Below, piece after piece: positions 7,469-12,668 of a stretch of 14,303 nt of DNA. Below the pieces are notes generated by a model that saw only the letters and a list, made by a program, of their open reading frames with translations, did no database searches and was not told the DNA's origin. The stretch is taken from NCBI GenBank assembly GCA_020024235.1, contig JAHHUA010000028.1, positions 1-14,303 on the forward strand, written 5' to 3'. The DNA comes from Oscillospiraceae bacterium (lineage in GTDB: Bacteria > Bacillota > Clostridia > Oscillospirales > Ruminococcaceae). A program made the translations under genes and the position numbers. Positions within the stretch are counted from its first letter, which is position 1, and every line of letters begins with the position of its first letter.

Positions 7469-8860
7469 ATGATTAAGAAAAATGATATAATAAATTTAGA
7501 AATCAGTGATATTAACCATGATGCCTCAGGAGTGGGAAAATATGAAGGTATGGCTATATTTGTACCTCAAACTGCCATTGGTGATATTATTGATTGTAAA
7601 ATTTTAAAGGTAAACAAAACTTATGCTTATGGAAAAATTGAAAAAATTTTAACTCCATCACCTTCCAGGATTAAAATTGATTGTCCTGTTTATCAAAAAT
7701 GCGGTGGATGCAGTCTTAGACATATTTCCTATGAAGATGAACTGAAAATAAAGAAAAATTGGGTTTTTGAAAATCTCAAACGCATAGGTGGTGTAGATAT
7801 TTCTTTGGAAAATATAGAACTTATCCCCTCACCTGAGCTTGTTGGTTATCGTAATAAAGCTCAATATCCGGTAGGCTTTGACGGAGAAAAAATCATAGCA
7901 GGATTTTATGCCAATCACAGTCACCGAATTATAAATTCCGATACCTGCGAAATTCAGCCTGACTATTTTGCTCAAATAGTAAATTTAATTCTCCGTTTTA
8001 TGAAAGAATATAATATAAAACCATATAATGAAGAAACAAAAAAAGGATTAATTCGTCATATATATATTCGTGAAGGAAAAGGTACAGGAGAGGTGATGGT
8101 ATGTTTAGTAGCTACCAAGGATAAAATCCCATCTTGCGAAAAACTCCTGCGCAAACTTTTAAATCTCCCCTATAACATTGTTTCTGTTGTTTTAAATGTA
8201 AACAGCAAGGACACCAATGTAATTTTAGGAGATAAAAATATTATTTTATATGGCAAAGATGGAATAACAGACATTATGTGCGGGAAAAAAATAAATGTGT
8301 CCTCTATGGCATTTTATCAGGTAAACAAGCTTTCAGCGGAAAATTTATACAATAAAGCTATTGAATATGCTGAATTTACGGGTAATGAAAATATTATGGA
8401 ACTTTACTGCGGAACCGGTACCATAAGTCTTGCTATGGCAGACAAGGTAAATCACATTACCGCTGTGGAAATTATTCCAAAAGCCATTGAAAACGCGAAA
8501 ATCAACGCTCAATTAAATGGAATAACAAATATTGATTTTATTTGTGATGACGCAAAAAACACTGCTGCAAAACTGGCAGAACAAAATATTAGCTTTGATA
8601 CATTAGTGGTTGATCCACCGAGAAAAGGATGCAGTGGTGAAGTTTTGGACGCAATAGTAAAAATATCACCAAAAAAAATCATTTATATTTCCTGCAACAG
8701 TTCCACACTGGCAAGGGATATTAAAATTCTTGCCGAACATGGGTACAGCTTACAAAAAGCATCTGCTGTGGATTTATTTCCAAGAACAAGCCATGTTGAG
8801 ACGGTTGTCCTTCTTTCCAAGGGAGAAATCGACTCCAAGAAGGTTCGTGTGGAGTTCTAG
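7469..8860 (+). CDS. rlmD: 23S rRNA (uracil-5-)-methyltransferase, RlmD/RumA family
   Basis: A 463-residue SAM-dependent methyltransferase making m5U in rRNA. An N-terminal TRAM domain (about 1-60) is followed by an iron-sulfur motif with Cys72, Cys78, Cys81 and Cys160. The methyltransferase fold has MELYCGTGTISLA (310-322) for SAM, VDPPRKGC (381-388), ISCNSSTLARD (407-417) with nucleophile Cys409, and SHVETVVLLS (441-450) with the expected base Glu444. It begins 11 bp after aroQ with AAGGAAA as ribosome binding site and is probably the last gene of the aro transcript. The final dozen residues after Lys451 do not look native: base composition changes from about here, and the frame stops at TAG where related proteins continue into an element-borne tail (next feature). 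Family paralogues differ in target uridine (RlmD, RlmCD, TrmA-like), so the exact position modified is uncertain. Confidence 0.9.
   Translation: MIKKNDIINLEISDINHDASGVGKYEGMAIFVPQTAIGDIIDCKILKVNKTYAYGKIEKILTPSPSRIKIDCPVYQKCGGCSLRHISYEDELKIKKNWVFENLKRIGGVDISLENIELIPSPELVGYRNKAQYPVGFDGEKIIAGFYANHSHRIINSDTCEIQPDYFAQIVNLILRFMKEYNIKPYNEETKKGLIRHIYIREGKGTGEVMVCLVATKDKIPSCEKLLRKLLNLPYNIVSVVLNVNSKDTNVILGDKNIILYGKDGITDIMCGKKINVSSMAFYQVNKLSAENLYNKAIEYAEFTGNENIMELYCGTGTISLAMADKVNHITAVEIIPKAIENAKINAQLNGITNIDFICDDAKNTAAKLAEQNISFDTLVVDPPRKGCSGEVLDAIVKISPKKIIYISCNSSTLARDIKILAEHGYSLQKASAVDLFPRTSHVETVVLLSKGEIDSKKVRVEF
8792..8820 (+). other. Putative mobile-element attachment site in the rlmD 3' end
   Basis: These bases encode the conserved HVETVVLLSK end of the methyltransferase. 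Sequence before them matches the AT-rich style of the aro cluster; sequence after them is clearly GC-richer and accessory in content. The 3' end of rRNA uracil methyltransferase genes is a reported integration hotspot in Gram-positive bacteria (for example element Phi-m46.1 in Streptococcus pyogenes). No second copy of this segment was found in the window, so the call is an inference from the junction alone. Confidence 0.4.
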
Positions 8861-8870
8861 CTGGAGGACG

Positions 8871-9125
8871 GATATGTCCGGATTCCAGAATGATTCCACC
8901 TATGACCAAATCAAGGCATACGTTCTGGAGCATACTGGCTTAAAGGTATCTTCCCTGTATATTTTTCAAATCAAGCGGAAGTGCGGTCTGGATGTGGAGC
9001 AGAACTATAATCTGCCAAAGTCCGAGGGTGGAAAAGTGCCAAAGTGTCCGCCGGAAAAGGAATCAGCGATTATGGACGCACTGAAATATTTTGGGATGAT
9101 ATATGAGGACACGTGGAGCGTTTGA
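8871..9125 (+). pseudogene. Broken element-type C-terminal tail of the rRNA methyltransferase gene
   Basis: Read in the frame of the TGA at 9123, this segment encodes a coherent peptide starting DMSGFQNDSTYDQIKAYVLE and ending in CPPEKESAIMDALKYFGMI plus a few extra residues. From memory, very similar tails (VLEHTGLKVS..., NYNLPKSE..., CPPEKE..AI..AL.YFGMI) are fused to the end of RlmD-like proteins in many Clostridia. Here the link is broken twice: a TAG (8858-8860) sits where related tails have a Ser codon, and about two bases appear to be missing near 8870, shifting the frame. GC content is visibly higher than in rlmD. There is no start codon with a ribosome binding site, so it is not expected to be made. 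The tail's function is unknown; the similarity is recalled, not computed. Confidence 0.65.
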
Positions 9126-9156
9126 CTTCTTGTAGCAGAAAGGAGGTGACATTTTT

Positions 9157-9786
9157 ATGGTAAATATAGAGGATTATCTTAAAAATCCTTGTGGAGAATC
9201 ATCAATACCCTATTGGAAAACAAAGCTAATCTCTGTTCCAAACGGAGTAAAGATACTGCATCAAAAGGATTTCAATCCAACTGAATACATACAATTCATT
9301 GACGAACCGTATTTTCGGCTTAGTCATGATCTAAAAGGCTTATCAATGCCACAACTGCCACAGGGATACTCGCTTTATGTTGCTACTTTAAGTGATTTTG
9401 CAGAGCATATCAATCAGTGCTATAATGACATCAATATCAGTGAATCAGAATTACAAAACTACACTACCCGACCGGTTTTTGTTTCTTCTCTATGGCTGGC
9501 AGTCCAGGATAAGAGGAACAGCGATATTGTAGCAACCGGTATTGCCGAACTGGATCGTGAGTGTAATGAAGGTGTATTGGAGTGGATTCAAGTATCAGAG
9601 AATTATCGTGGATGTGGATTAGGTAGTTATATTGTTACTGAATTGCTTTGGAGGATGAAAGATATTGCTCGGTTTGTCACGGTCTCTGGTCAATGTAATA
9701 ACCCAACCAACCCAGAAAGTTTATATCGTAAGTGCGGATTTACCGGAAATGATGTGTGGCATATTTTGAAACGGAGAGCTTTGTAG
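9157..9786 (+). CDS. GNAT family N-acetyltransferase
   Basis: A 209-residue protein with a C-terminal GNAT fold. Motif A is LEWIQVSENYRGCGLGSYIV (141-160), with RGCGLG at 151-156 as the acetyl-CoA pyrophosphate loop, and NPESLYRKCGF (185-195) is the usual motif B end of the family. The first 110 residues are less conserved and probably shape the acceptor site. The acceptor cannot be read from the sequence; small-molecule, antibiotic or protein targets are all possible. The ATG start follows an excellent AAAGGAGGTGA (9140-9150). No clear promoter was seen in the 30 bp before it. It is the first intact gene after the rlmD junction and, with the lipoprotein fragment after it, forms the first of two GNAT-lipoprotein modules. 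Base composition is more moderate than in the adjacent GC-rich tail, suggesting a separate origin. Confidence 0.88.
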   Translation: MVNIEDYLKNPCGESSIPYWKTKLISVPNGVKILHQKDFNPTEYIQFIDEPYFRLSHDLKGLSMPQLPQGYSLYVATLSDFAEHINQCYNDINISESELQNYTTRPVFVSSLWLAVQDKRNSDIVATGIAELDRECNEGVLEWIQVSENYRGCGLGSYIVTELLWRMKDIARFVTVSGQCNNPTNPESLYRKCGFTGNDVWHILKRRAL

Positions 9787-9832
9787 AGAGCGACCTGAAC
9801 TTGCATATCTGAAAAAACGATAGATATCACAT

Positions 9833-9862
9833 TTGAGCATTTTGAAAGTGTTGTGGTATAAT
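9833..9862 (+). promoter_or_regulatory. Promoter of the broken lipoprotein copy
   Basis: A TATAAT -10 box at 9857-9862 carries the extended-type TGG just before it, with TTGAGC at 9833-9838 as a -35 candidate across an 18-bp spacer. The -10 box and all downstream leader bases are shared with the intact copy at 11382, whereas the bases upstream of the -10 differ, so the duplicated unit begins close to the -10 box. Confidence 0.5.
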
Positions 9863-10071
9863 TTGCACAAATAAAGCAAGCTGCAAATTTGAATTTGACA
9901 AAGGAATGTGTTTGTATGAAAAAGTTGATAGCATTTCTTAATATTGGTTTGTGTTCTCTCTTTGGTTGGCTGCAACAACAGAAACATGAATTACATTATC
10001 GAGAACGAACCAAGTATTATGGGAATTGTCAAAGATACCAATGACAATTACATCTTGATTGAAAACGAAGA
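9855..10071 (+). repeat. Direct repeat, copy A (promoter plus 5' part of lipoprotein gene)
   Basis: This 217-bp segment matches 11380-11598. By eye there are about eight mismatches and one two-base deletion, most of them in the first 130 bp; the last 80 or so bases are identical. The two copies lie about 1.5 kb apart and flank the tandem GNAT gene. Similarity stops sharply after 10071. Confidence 0.92.
9916..10071 (+). pseudogene. Truncated, frameshifted copy of the small lipoprotein gene
   Basis: The ATG at 9916 begins MKKLIA exactly as the intact copy at 11441 does, but two bases are missing near 9939 relative to that copy. This shifts the frame within the signal peptide and destroys the lipobox. 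The rest is almost identical until 10071, where the homology ends at the codons for ENE and unrelated sequence begins, so roughly the last 60 codons are missing. The promoter and ribosome binding site (AAAGGA) are kept, so a transcript may still be made, but no functional lipoprotein can be. The arrangement suggests duplication of a GNAT-lipoprotein unit followed by loss in the first copy, or insertion of the second unit into the first. Confidence 0.88.
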
Positions 10072-10084
10072 GGTATAATAAATG

Positions 10085-10113
10085 GTATTAACACCGTTTT
10101 GGTGATTGAATAC
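10085..10113 (+). other. Imperfect hairpin in the leader of the tandem GNAT gene
   Basis: GTATTAACACC can pair with GGTGATTGAATAC around a short T-rich loop, with two single-base bulges, giving about 11 pairs. It lies between the broken lipoprotein copy and the leader ORF at 10141. There is no T-run after it, so it is not an obvious terminator. Weak evidence on its own. Confidence 0.35.
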
Positions 10114-10140
10114 AAATCTATTACAGAAAGGGTGATTTTT

Positions 10141-10179
10141 ATGAAGAAGAATCGTGTATGGGGGGTTCACGCTTCCTAA
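10141..10179 (+). CDS. Possible 12-residue leader peptide before the tandem GNAT gene
   Basis: A short ORF encodes MKKNRVWGVHAS and ends with TAA at 10177. It has a credible ribosome binding site, AAAGGGTGA (about 10126-10134), at normal distance from its ATG. It is in the same frame as the GNAT gene 30 bp downstream, but two stops (10177 and a further TAA at 10189) separate them. Such an ORF could be a regulatory leader peptide, as seen before some resistance genes, or the stub of a gene lost in rearrangement. I do not recognise the peptide, and nothing in it is diagnostic of drug-induced stalling. Confidence 0.4.
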   Translation: MKKNRVWGVHAS

Positions 10180-10181
10180 CC

Positions 10182-10203
10182 CTCCGAATAATTTTTGGGA
10201 GGA
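10182..10203 (+). promoter_or_regulatory. Possible ribosome-binding-site hairpin for the tandem GNAT gene
   Basis: CCTCC just after the leader ORF stop is the exact complement of GGAGG in the GNAT ribosome binding site (GGGAGGA, 10197-10203). Two more A-T pairs form after one mismatch, around a loop of about six bases. If formed, the hairpin would hide the Shine-Dalgarno sequence; a ribosome at the leader stop would cover its left arm. It is short, so stability is uncertain. Confidence 0.35.
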
Positions 10204-10209
10204 AACAAA

Positions 10210-11139
10210 ATGGAAATTCAAATTACCATCCGTGAAGCAGTCACAGAAAACGATGTTGCAACTTTTTGGGAACAGCTTCATATCTATCAAAAGCGGGATA
10301 TTTTTCCAGATCATGACAGCGAGAATCTGGAATACTTCCTTGGTTCGGAGTATCACGAGCATATGAAGAAAATTCATAGCAGGTCGCAGGATCGTTGCTT
10401 CTTCCTGTTCTTCCATCAGAATGGACAGGATATCGGCTTTGCTATGCCGGTAATCTTCACTTCCGAGGACGGAAAGTGCTTTATCATGGAATTCTGTGTT
10501 TACCCGAAGTTCCGGGGCAACGGCACTGGCAGAAAATGTGCCAGAGTACTTCTGGACTGGGCAAAGGAACACGGCGCACTCTATGCGGAACTAAACTATG
10601 GCGGCGATAAGCGGCGGCAACACTTCTGGGAAAGCGTCGGCTTTATCGATAACGGTGCCGATGAGTGGGGCGAATCTTTGATGATCCTGCCCCCAGTAGA
10701 GAATGTTCCGATTACTGTGGAAGTTCTCGCTGATGCAGAGGACTGGCAGATCAAGAAATTGGAAAACGGATTCAAAAAGGACATAGGGGAAAAATCACTA
10801 ACTGAAGAAAAGCAGAAACAGCTTCAACAAGCCATCAAAGAAGGCAGGGTTACCTTCTTTATTGCCAAGCGTGGCTACCGTGCTATTGGTATGTGCAGTG
10901 TTGTTAAGCACTTCTCCACCTTTACCTGTACGGATACAGGCGTATTTGAGGACTTTTATGTGGAGCCCGTGTTCCGCAAAAAAGGCATAGCAAGGATGCT
11001 TGCCCAAGCCGCTCAGAATTGGAGCTGTGAACAAGGACTTGCAAGTTTGACCGTCTGCTGTGCTCCCTGTGACGAGCAAATGTACCAGTCACTCGGCTTT
11101 GATGCTCCGCTTGGAAAGACATATGGGAAGATAATCTAA
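10210..11139 (+). CDS. Tandem-domain GNAT family N-acetyltransferase
   Basis: A 309-residue protein with two GNAT folds in series. The first (about 1-160) has IMEFCVYPKFRGNGTGRKCARVLL-type motif A, with RGNGTG at 102-107, and an FWESVGF end (139-145). The second (about 165-309) has FEDFYVEPVF then RKKGIA (256-261) and ends with MYQSLGF (291-297). Both acetyl-CoA loops look intact. Acceptor unknown; two-domain GNATs include antibiotic-modifying as well as housekeeping enzymes, so resistance is possible but not shown. The ATG at 10210 is chosen over an in-frame TTG at 10195 because GGGAGGA lies six bases before the ATG. GC content is visibly higher than in the aro genes, consistent with transfer. 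It lies between the broken and intact lipoprotein copies, and behind a 12-codon leader ORF. Confidence 0.88.
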   Translation: MEIQITIREAVTENDVATFWEQLHIYQKRDIFPDHDSENLEYFLGSEYHEHMKKIHSRSQDRCFFLFFHQNGQDIGFAMPVIFTSEDGKCFIMEFCVYPKFRGNGTGRKCARVLLDWAKEHGALYAELNYGGDKRRQHFWESVGFIDNGADEWGESLMILPPVENVPITVEVLADAEDWQIKKLENGFKKDIGEKSLTEEKQKQLQQAIKEGRVTFFIAKRGYRAIGMCSVVKHFSTFTCTDTGVFEDFYVEPVFRKKGIARMLAQAAQNWSCEQGLASLTVCCAPCDEQMYQSLGFDAPLGKTYGKII

Positions 11140-11150
11140 TAATTGCAGCG

Positions 11151-11174
11151 GCAGAAGGCAGTAATACCTTCTGC
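11151..11174 (+). other. Perfect 8-bp hairpin just after the tandem GNAT gene
   Basis: GCAGAAGG (11151-11158) pairs perfectly with CCTTCTGC (11167-11174) around an eight-base loop, 11 bp after the GNAT stop. No T-run follows, so it is more likely an mRNA-end structure working with the larger hairpin that comes next. Confidence 0.5.
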
Positions 11175-11184
11175 AACGAGGATA

Positions 11185-11239
11185 ATCCCACTGTCCTCGT
11201 CCATTATGGGATGAGGTCGGTGGGATCTTTGTGTTTTCG
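11185..11239 (+). terminator. Large hairpin, probable terminator of the tandem GNAT gene
   Basis: ATCCCACTGTCCTCGT (11185-11200) pairs with ATGAGGTCGGTGGGAT (11211-11226) in 15 of 16 positions, counting two G-T pairs, and the stem can be extended by two G-C pairs into the loop. A loose T-rich tail (CTTTGTGTTTT) follows. It sits 46 bp after the stop codon. The tail is poorer than in a classic intrinsic terminator, so efficiency is uncertain. Confidence 0.55.
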
Positions 11240-11379
11240 GAGGTTGTGAAACGTTCAAGCAGTGCAGGTTGTATATGTGACGAAAACAAGGGATATCCAG
11301 AGGGGAACGGCGTTCCCTTTGGCGGCAGGTTCCCAAAGGAGGGCAGCGCCATCCTTGGCACACAACTTTCAGGTTTTAT
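11240..11379 (+). other. GC-rich noncoding stretch with short hairpin
   Basis: No convincing gene is seen. A GGGAAC/GTTCCC stem with a three-base loop lies at about 11303-11317, and further short G- and C-runs follow. The composition is much richer in G and C than the flanking lipoprotein gene, which suggests a leftover from another element segment. The minus-strand open frame across it lacks a ribosome binding site. Confidence 0.4.
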
Positions 11380-11598
11380 GGTATAATTTGCACAGATAAA
11401 GCAAACGATAAATTTGAATTTGACAAAGGAATGTGTTTGTATGAAAAAGTTGATAGCATTAGTCTTAGTATTGGTTTGTATTCTCTCTTTGGTTGGCTGC
11501 AACAACAGAAGCATGAATTACATTATCGAGAACGAACCAAGTATTATGGGAATTGTCAAAGATACCAATGACAATTACATCTTGATTGAAAACGAAGA
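11380..11598 (+). repeat. Direct repeat, copy B (promoter plus 5' part of lipoprotein gene)
   Basis: Partner of 9855-10071. It carries an extended -10 promoter, TGG then TATAAT (11382-11387), with no good -35 box, then the ribosome binding site and the first half of the intact lipoprotein gene. Sequence continues beyond the repeat into the rest of the gene here, marking copy B as the complete version. Confidence 0.92.
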
Positions 11599-11782
11599 TG
11601 ACCAATACAGGGTATCTTTGAATGTTGAGAACAAAGATAGTATAACCAATTTTAGCATCGGCGATGAAGTTGTTGTCTATTATGACGGCAATATTGCAGA
11701 AAGTGATCCAATGCAGATAAATACGGTCTATGCCATTACATTAAAAACTCCTGCTAACAGAACAGAGAATGACAAATCATAA
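11441..11782 (+). CDS. Small lipoprotein, DUF3221-like
   Basis: A 113-residue secreted lipoprotein of unknown function. The N-terminus MKK, a hydrophobic core and the lipobox LVGC (17-20) predict export and lipid attachment at Cys20. The mature part begins NNRSMNYIIENEPSIMGIV and contains GDEVVVYYDGNIAESDPMQI, a pattern I associate with DUF3221-type proteins with an OB-like small beta fold; this is recalled, not searched. The start is the ATG at 11441, placed 10 bp after AAAGGA; an upstream in-frame TTG at 11414 would bury the signal peptide. Its promoter is the extended -10 at 11382. A truncated copy lies 1.5 kb upstream, in each case directly after a GNAT gene. It could be a surface accessory of the cargo region, but no role can be shown. 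Confidence 0.8.
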   Translation: MKKLIALVLVLVCILSLVGCNNRSMNYIIENEPSIMGIVKDTNDNYILIENEDDQYRVSLNVENKDSITNFSIGDEVVVYYDGNIAESDPMQINTVYAITLKTPANRTENDKS

Positions 11783-11798
11783 TTTTGTGGAGGTGCTT

Positions 11799-12096
11799 AT
11801 GAAAACAAAGGTGTCTAAATATATTGATATTATAATAGAATCTATAAACTATATTATTATCAATTACGCATTATCCAACATGGCAATGTTGTTTCAAAGC
11901 AACCACTGTTTATTCTATTTTTGCGTCAGAGATATGGATAATGGGAAACTATTGGCACAAAGTTTACTATATAACCAATAATAAGATTTTGGCGGCAACT
12001 CTCCTGATTATATGTTTCCTAATTCATATTTGCATAGCGTATTTTGTTGGTCGTGTTGTAGGAAATGTTGTTCCATTTAAGCAGCAATATAAATAG
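11799..12096 (+). pseudogene. Frameshifted small membrane-protein remnant
   Basis: An ATG at 11799 follows GTGGAGGTGC, a good ribosome binding site, and opens MKTKVSKYIDIIIESINYII. In this frame translation ends at 11981. From about 11893 the next frame reads better: FKATTVYSIFASEIWIMGNY, then a hydrophobic segment KILAATLLIICFLIHICIAYFV and the end VVPFKQQYK with TAG at 12094-12096. The simplest reading is one small membrane protein split by a single-base or two-base indel near 11880-11892. Alternatively two overlapping short ORFs exist, the second starting at ATG 11941. I do not recognise the family. It lies 16 bp after the lipoprotein stop and could once have been cotranscribed with it. 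Confidence 0.5.
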
Positions 12097-12124
12097 TTCC
12101 CACAATTGCCCCTTTAGGAACTAA

Positions 12125-12165
12125 AGAACGCACAATACTCTCCTATCGGGAGTATCGTGCGTTCT
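12125..12165. terminator. Strong near-perfect hairpin, possible terminator or element structure
   Basis: AGAACGCAC pairs with GTGCGTTCT, then after one mismatch ATACTCTC pairs with GGGAGTAT (one G-T pair), leaving a five-base loop CTATC: about 17 pairs with one mismatch. It begins 28 bp after the stop of the membrane-protein remnant. No T-run follows on the plus strand; on the minus strand TTTAG follows. It may therefore end transcription weakly, or be a processing or recombination structure of the former element. Confidence 0.5.
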
Positions 12166-12330
12166 GAGTAGCTGAAAGAACAAAGCAGGCTGTCCTTTCC
12201 TTTCGCCGCTTAGCTCCACCAAGAGGGCATCTTGTCTGTCGGCTGGGTCGGTGCCTAAAAGCACAGAACGCTTTGAGGTCTTCACCGGAAACCCCCACCC
12301 CTCTTGCGCCACCTATAGCGGCTATCATTT
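12166..12330. other. GC-rich noncoding segment of element type
   Basis: No gene is supported on either strand: the open minus-strand frames overlap each other in different frames and lack ribosome binding sites. The composition, with C-rich runs near 12280-12305, stands out against the AT-rich DNA on each side. I regard it as a leftover of mobile DNA, possibly with structured RNA, but cannot name it. Confidence 0.4.
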
Positions 12331-12334
12331 TTGT

Positions 12335-12382
12335 ACTTGCTATCTTCAAACAGTTGTGATAAACTATTTTCAGATAGCAAGT
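12335..12382 (+). promoter_or_regulatory. Promoter overlapped by a perfect 11-bp inverted repeat
   Basis: ACTTGCTATCT (12335-12345) and AGATAGCAAGT (12372-12382) form a perfect 11-bp inverted repeat. Between and within the arms lies a promoter-like pair, TTGCTA (12337-12342) and TAAACT (12360-12365), with a 17-bp spacer. The left arm covers the -35 and the right arm lies just after the -10 and over the likely transcription start, the classic layout of a repressor operator; the same arms could also form an RNA hairpin or recombination site. The downstream gene is the 40-residue membrane peptide at 12421. Confidence 0.45.
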
Positions 12383-12420
12383 TTGATAACAATAAATTGG
12401 ATTTGAAGGAGGTACTACCT

Positions 12421-12543
12421 ATGAAGTGGTATGAAAATATGACTAAACAGCAAAAGAAAGATTTTAAGAAAGTCATAATTGTGTTTGCAGCAGGAACCGT
12501 TATGGTTTTGTTAGTAACTATGGTTTTTCGTTTTATTTTTTAA
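12421..12543 (+). CDS. 40-residue single-pass membrane peptide
   Basis: The peptide starts MKWYENMTKQQKKDFKKVII and ends in a hydrophobic segment to MVFRFIF. Residues 1-17 are polar and basic, and about 18-40 form one transmembrane helix running to the C-terminus, so an N-in tail-anchored topology is expected. The start is set by AAGGAGGT (12407-12414), an excellent ribosome binding site six bases upstream; an open extension to 12331 lacks one. It is preceded by a promoter with an inverted repeat. I do not recognise the family. Such peptides are found as toxins, as regulators of membrane proteins and as unknown cargo; none of these can be chosen from the sequence. Confidence 0.6.
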   Translation: MKWYENMTKQQKKDFKKVIIVFAAGTVMVLLVTMVFRFIF

Positions 12544-12551
12544 TGGAGAGT

Positions 12552-12668
12552 ATGAAGAAAAGTTTAGAAAATGATTTAACCAGGCGATATAGAATAACTA
12601 TATATCCATATATGAAACTATTATCAGTGTTTGTTTATTTCCATTCACTTTTTCCATGCCTTAGGTGA
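12552..12668 (+). pseudogene. Possible truncated gene at the end of the accessory region
   Basis: An ORF beginning MKKSLENDLTRRYRITIYPY starts eight bases after the 40-residue gene stops. Its polar start looks gene-like, but after about 25 codons it runs antisense into the end of the glycosyltransferase gene (from 12635) and stops at 12668. GGAG precedes the ATG by only three bases, which is close. It may be the 5' stub of a gene cut off where accessory DNA meets the chromosome, or chance. Confidence 0.25.

Noticed and set aside
8730..8870. Upstream part of the plus-strand frame that ends at 9125, starting at ATG 8730
   Set aside because: It reads through rlmD in a wrong frame with no ribosome binding site; only the part from about 8871 resembles a known tail.
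10048..10572. 174-codon minus-strand frame over the start of the tandem GNAT gene
   Set aside because: Opposite to a gene with clear GNAT motifs and a strong ribosome binding site; the peptide shows no recognisable domain.
11089..11514. Minus-strand frame over the region between the tandem GNAT and lipoprotein genes
   Set aside because: It is antisense to the lipoprotein signal peptide and has no start signal; it arises from GC-rich noncoding DNA. A faint resemblance to hypothetical proteins annotated in gut Clostridia is probably due to repeated miscalls.
12121..12349. Two overlapping minus-strand frames in the GC-rich block
   Set aside because: They use different frames over the same bases, end in or beside the hairpin, and lack ribosome binding sites.
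8860..12600. A complete integrative element or transposon
   Set aside because: No integrase, transposase, relaxase, replication gene or terminal repeats were found; only cargo-like genes and junction-like features are visible.
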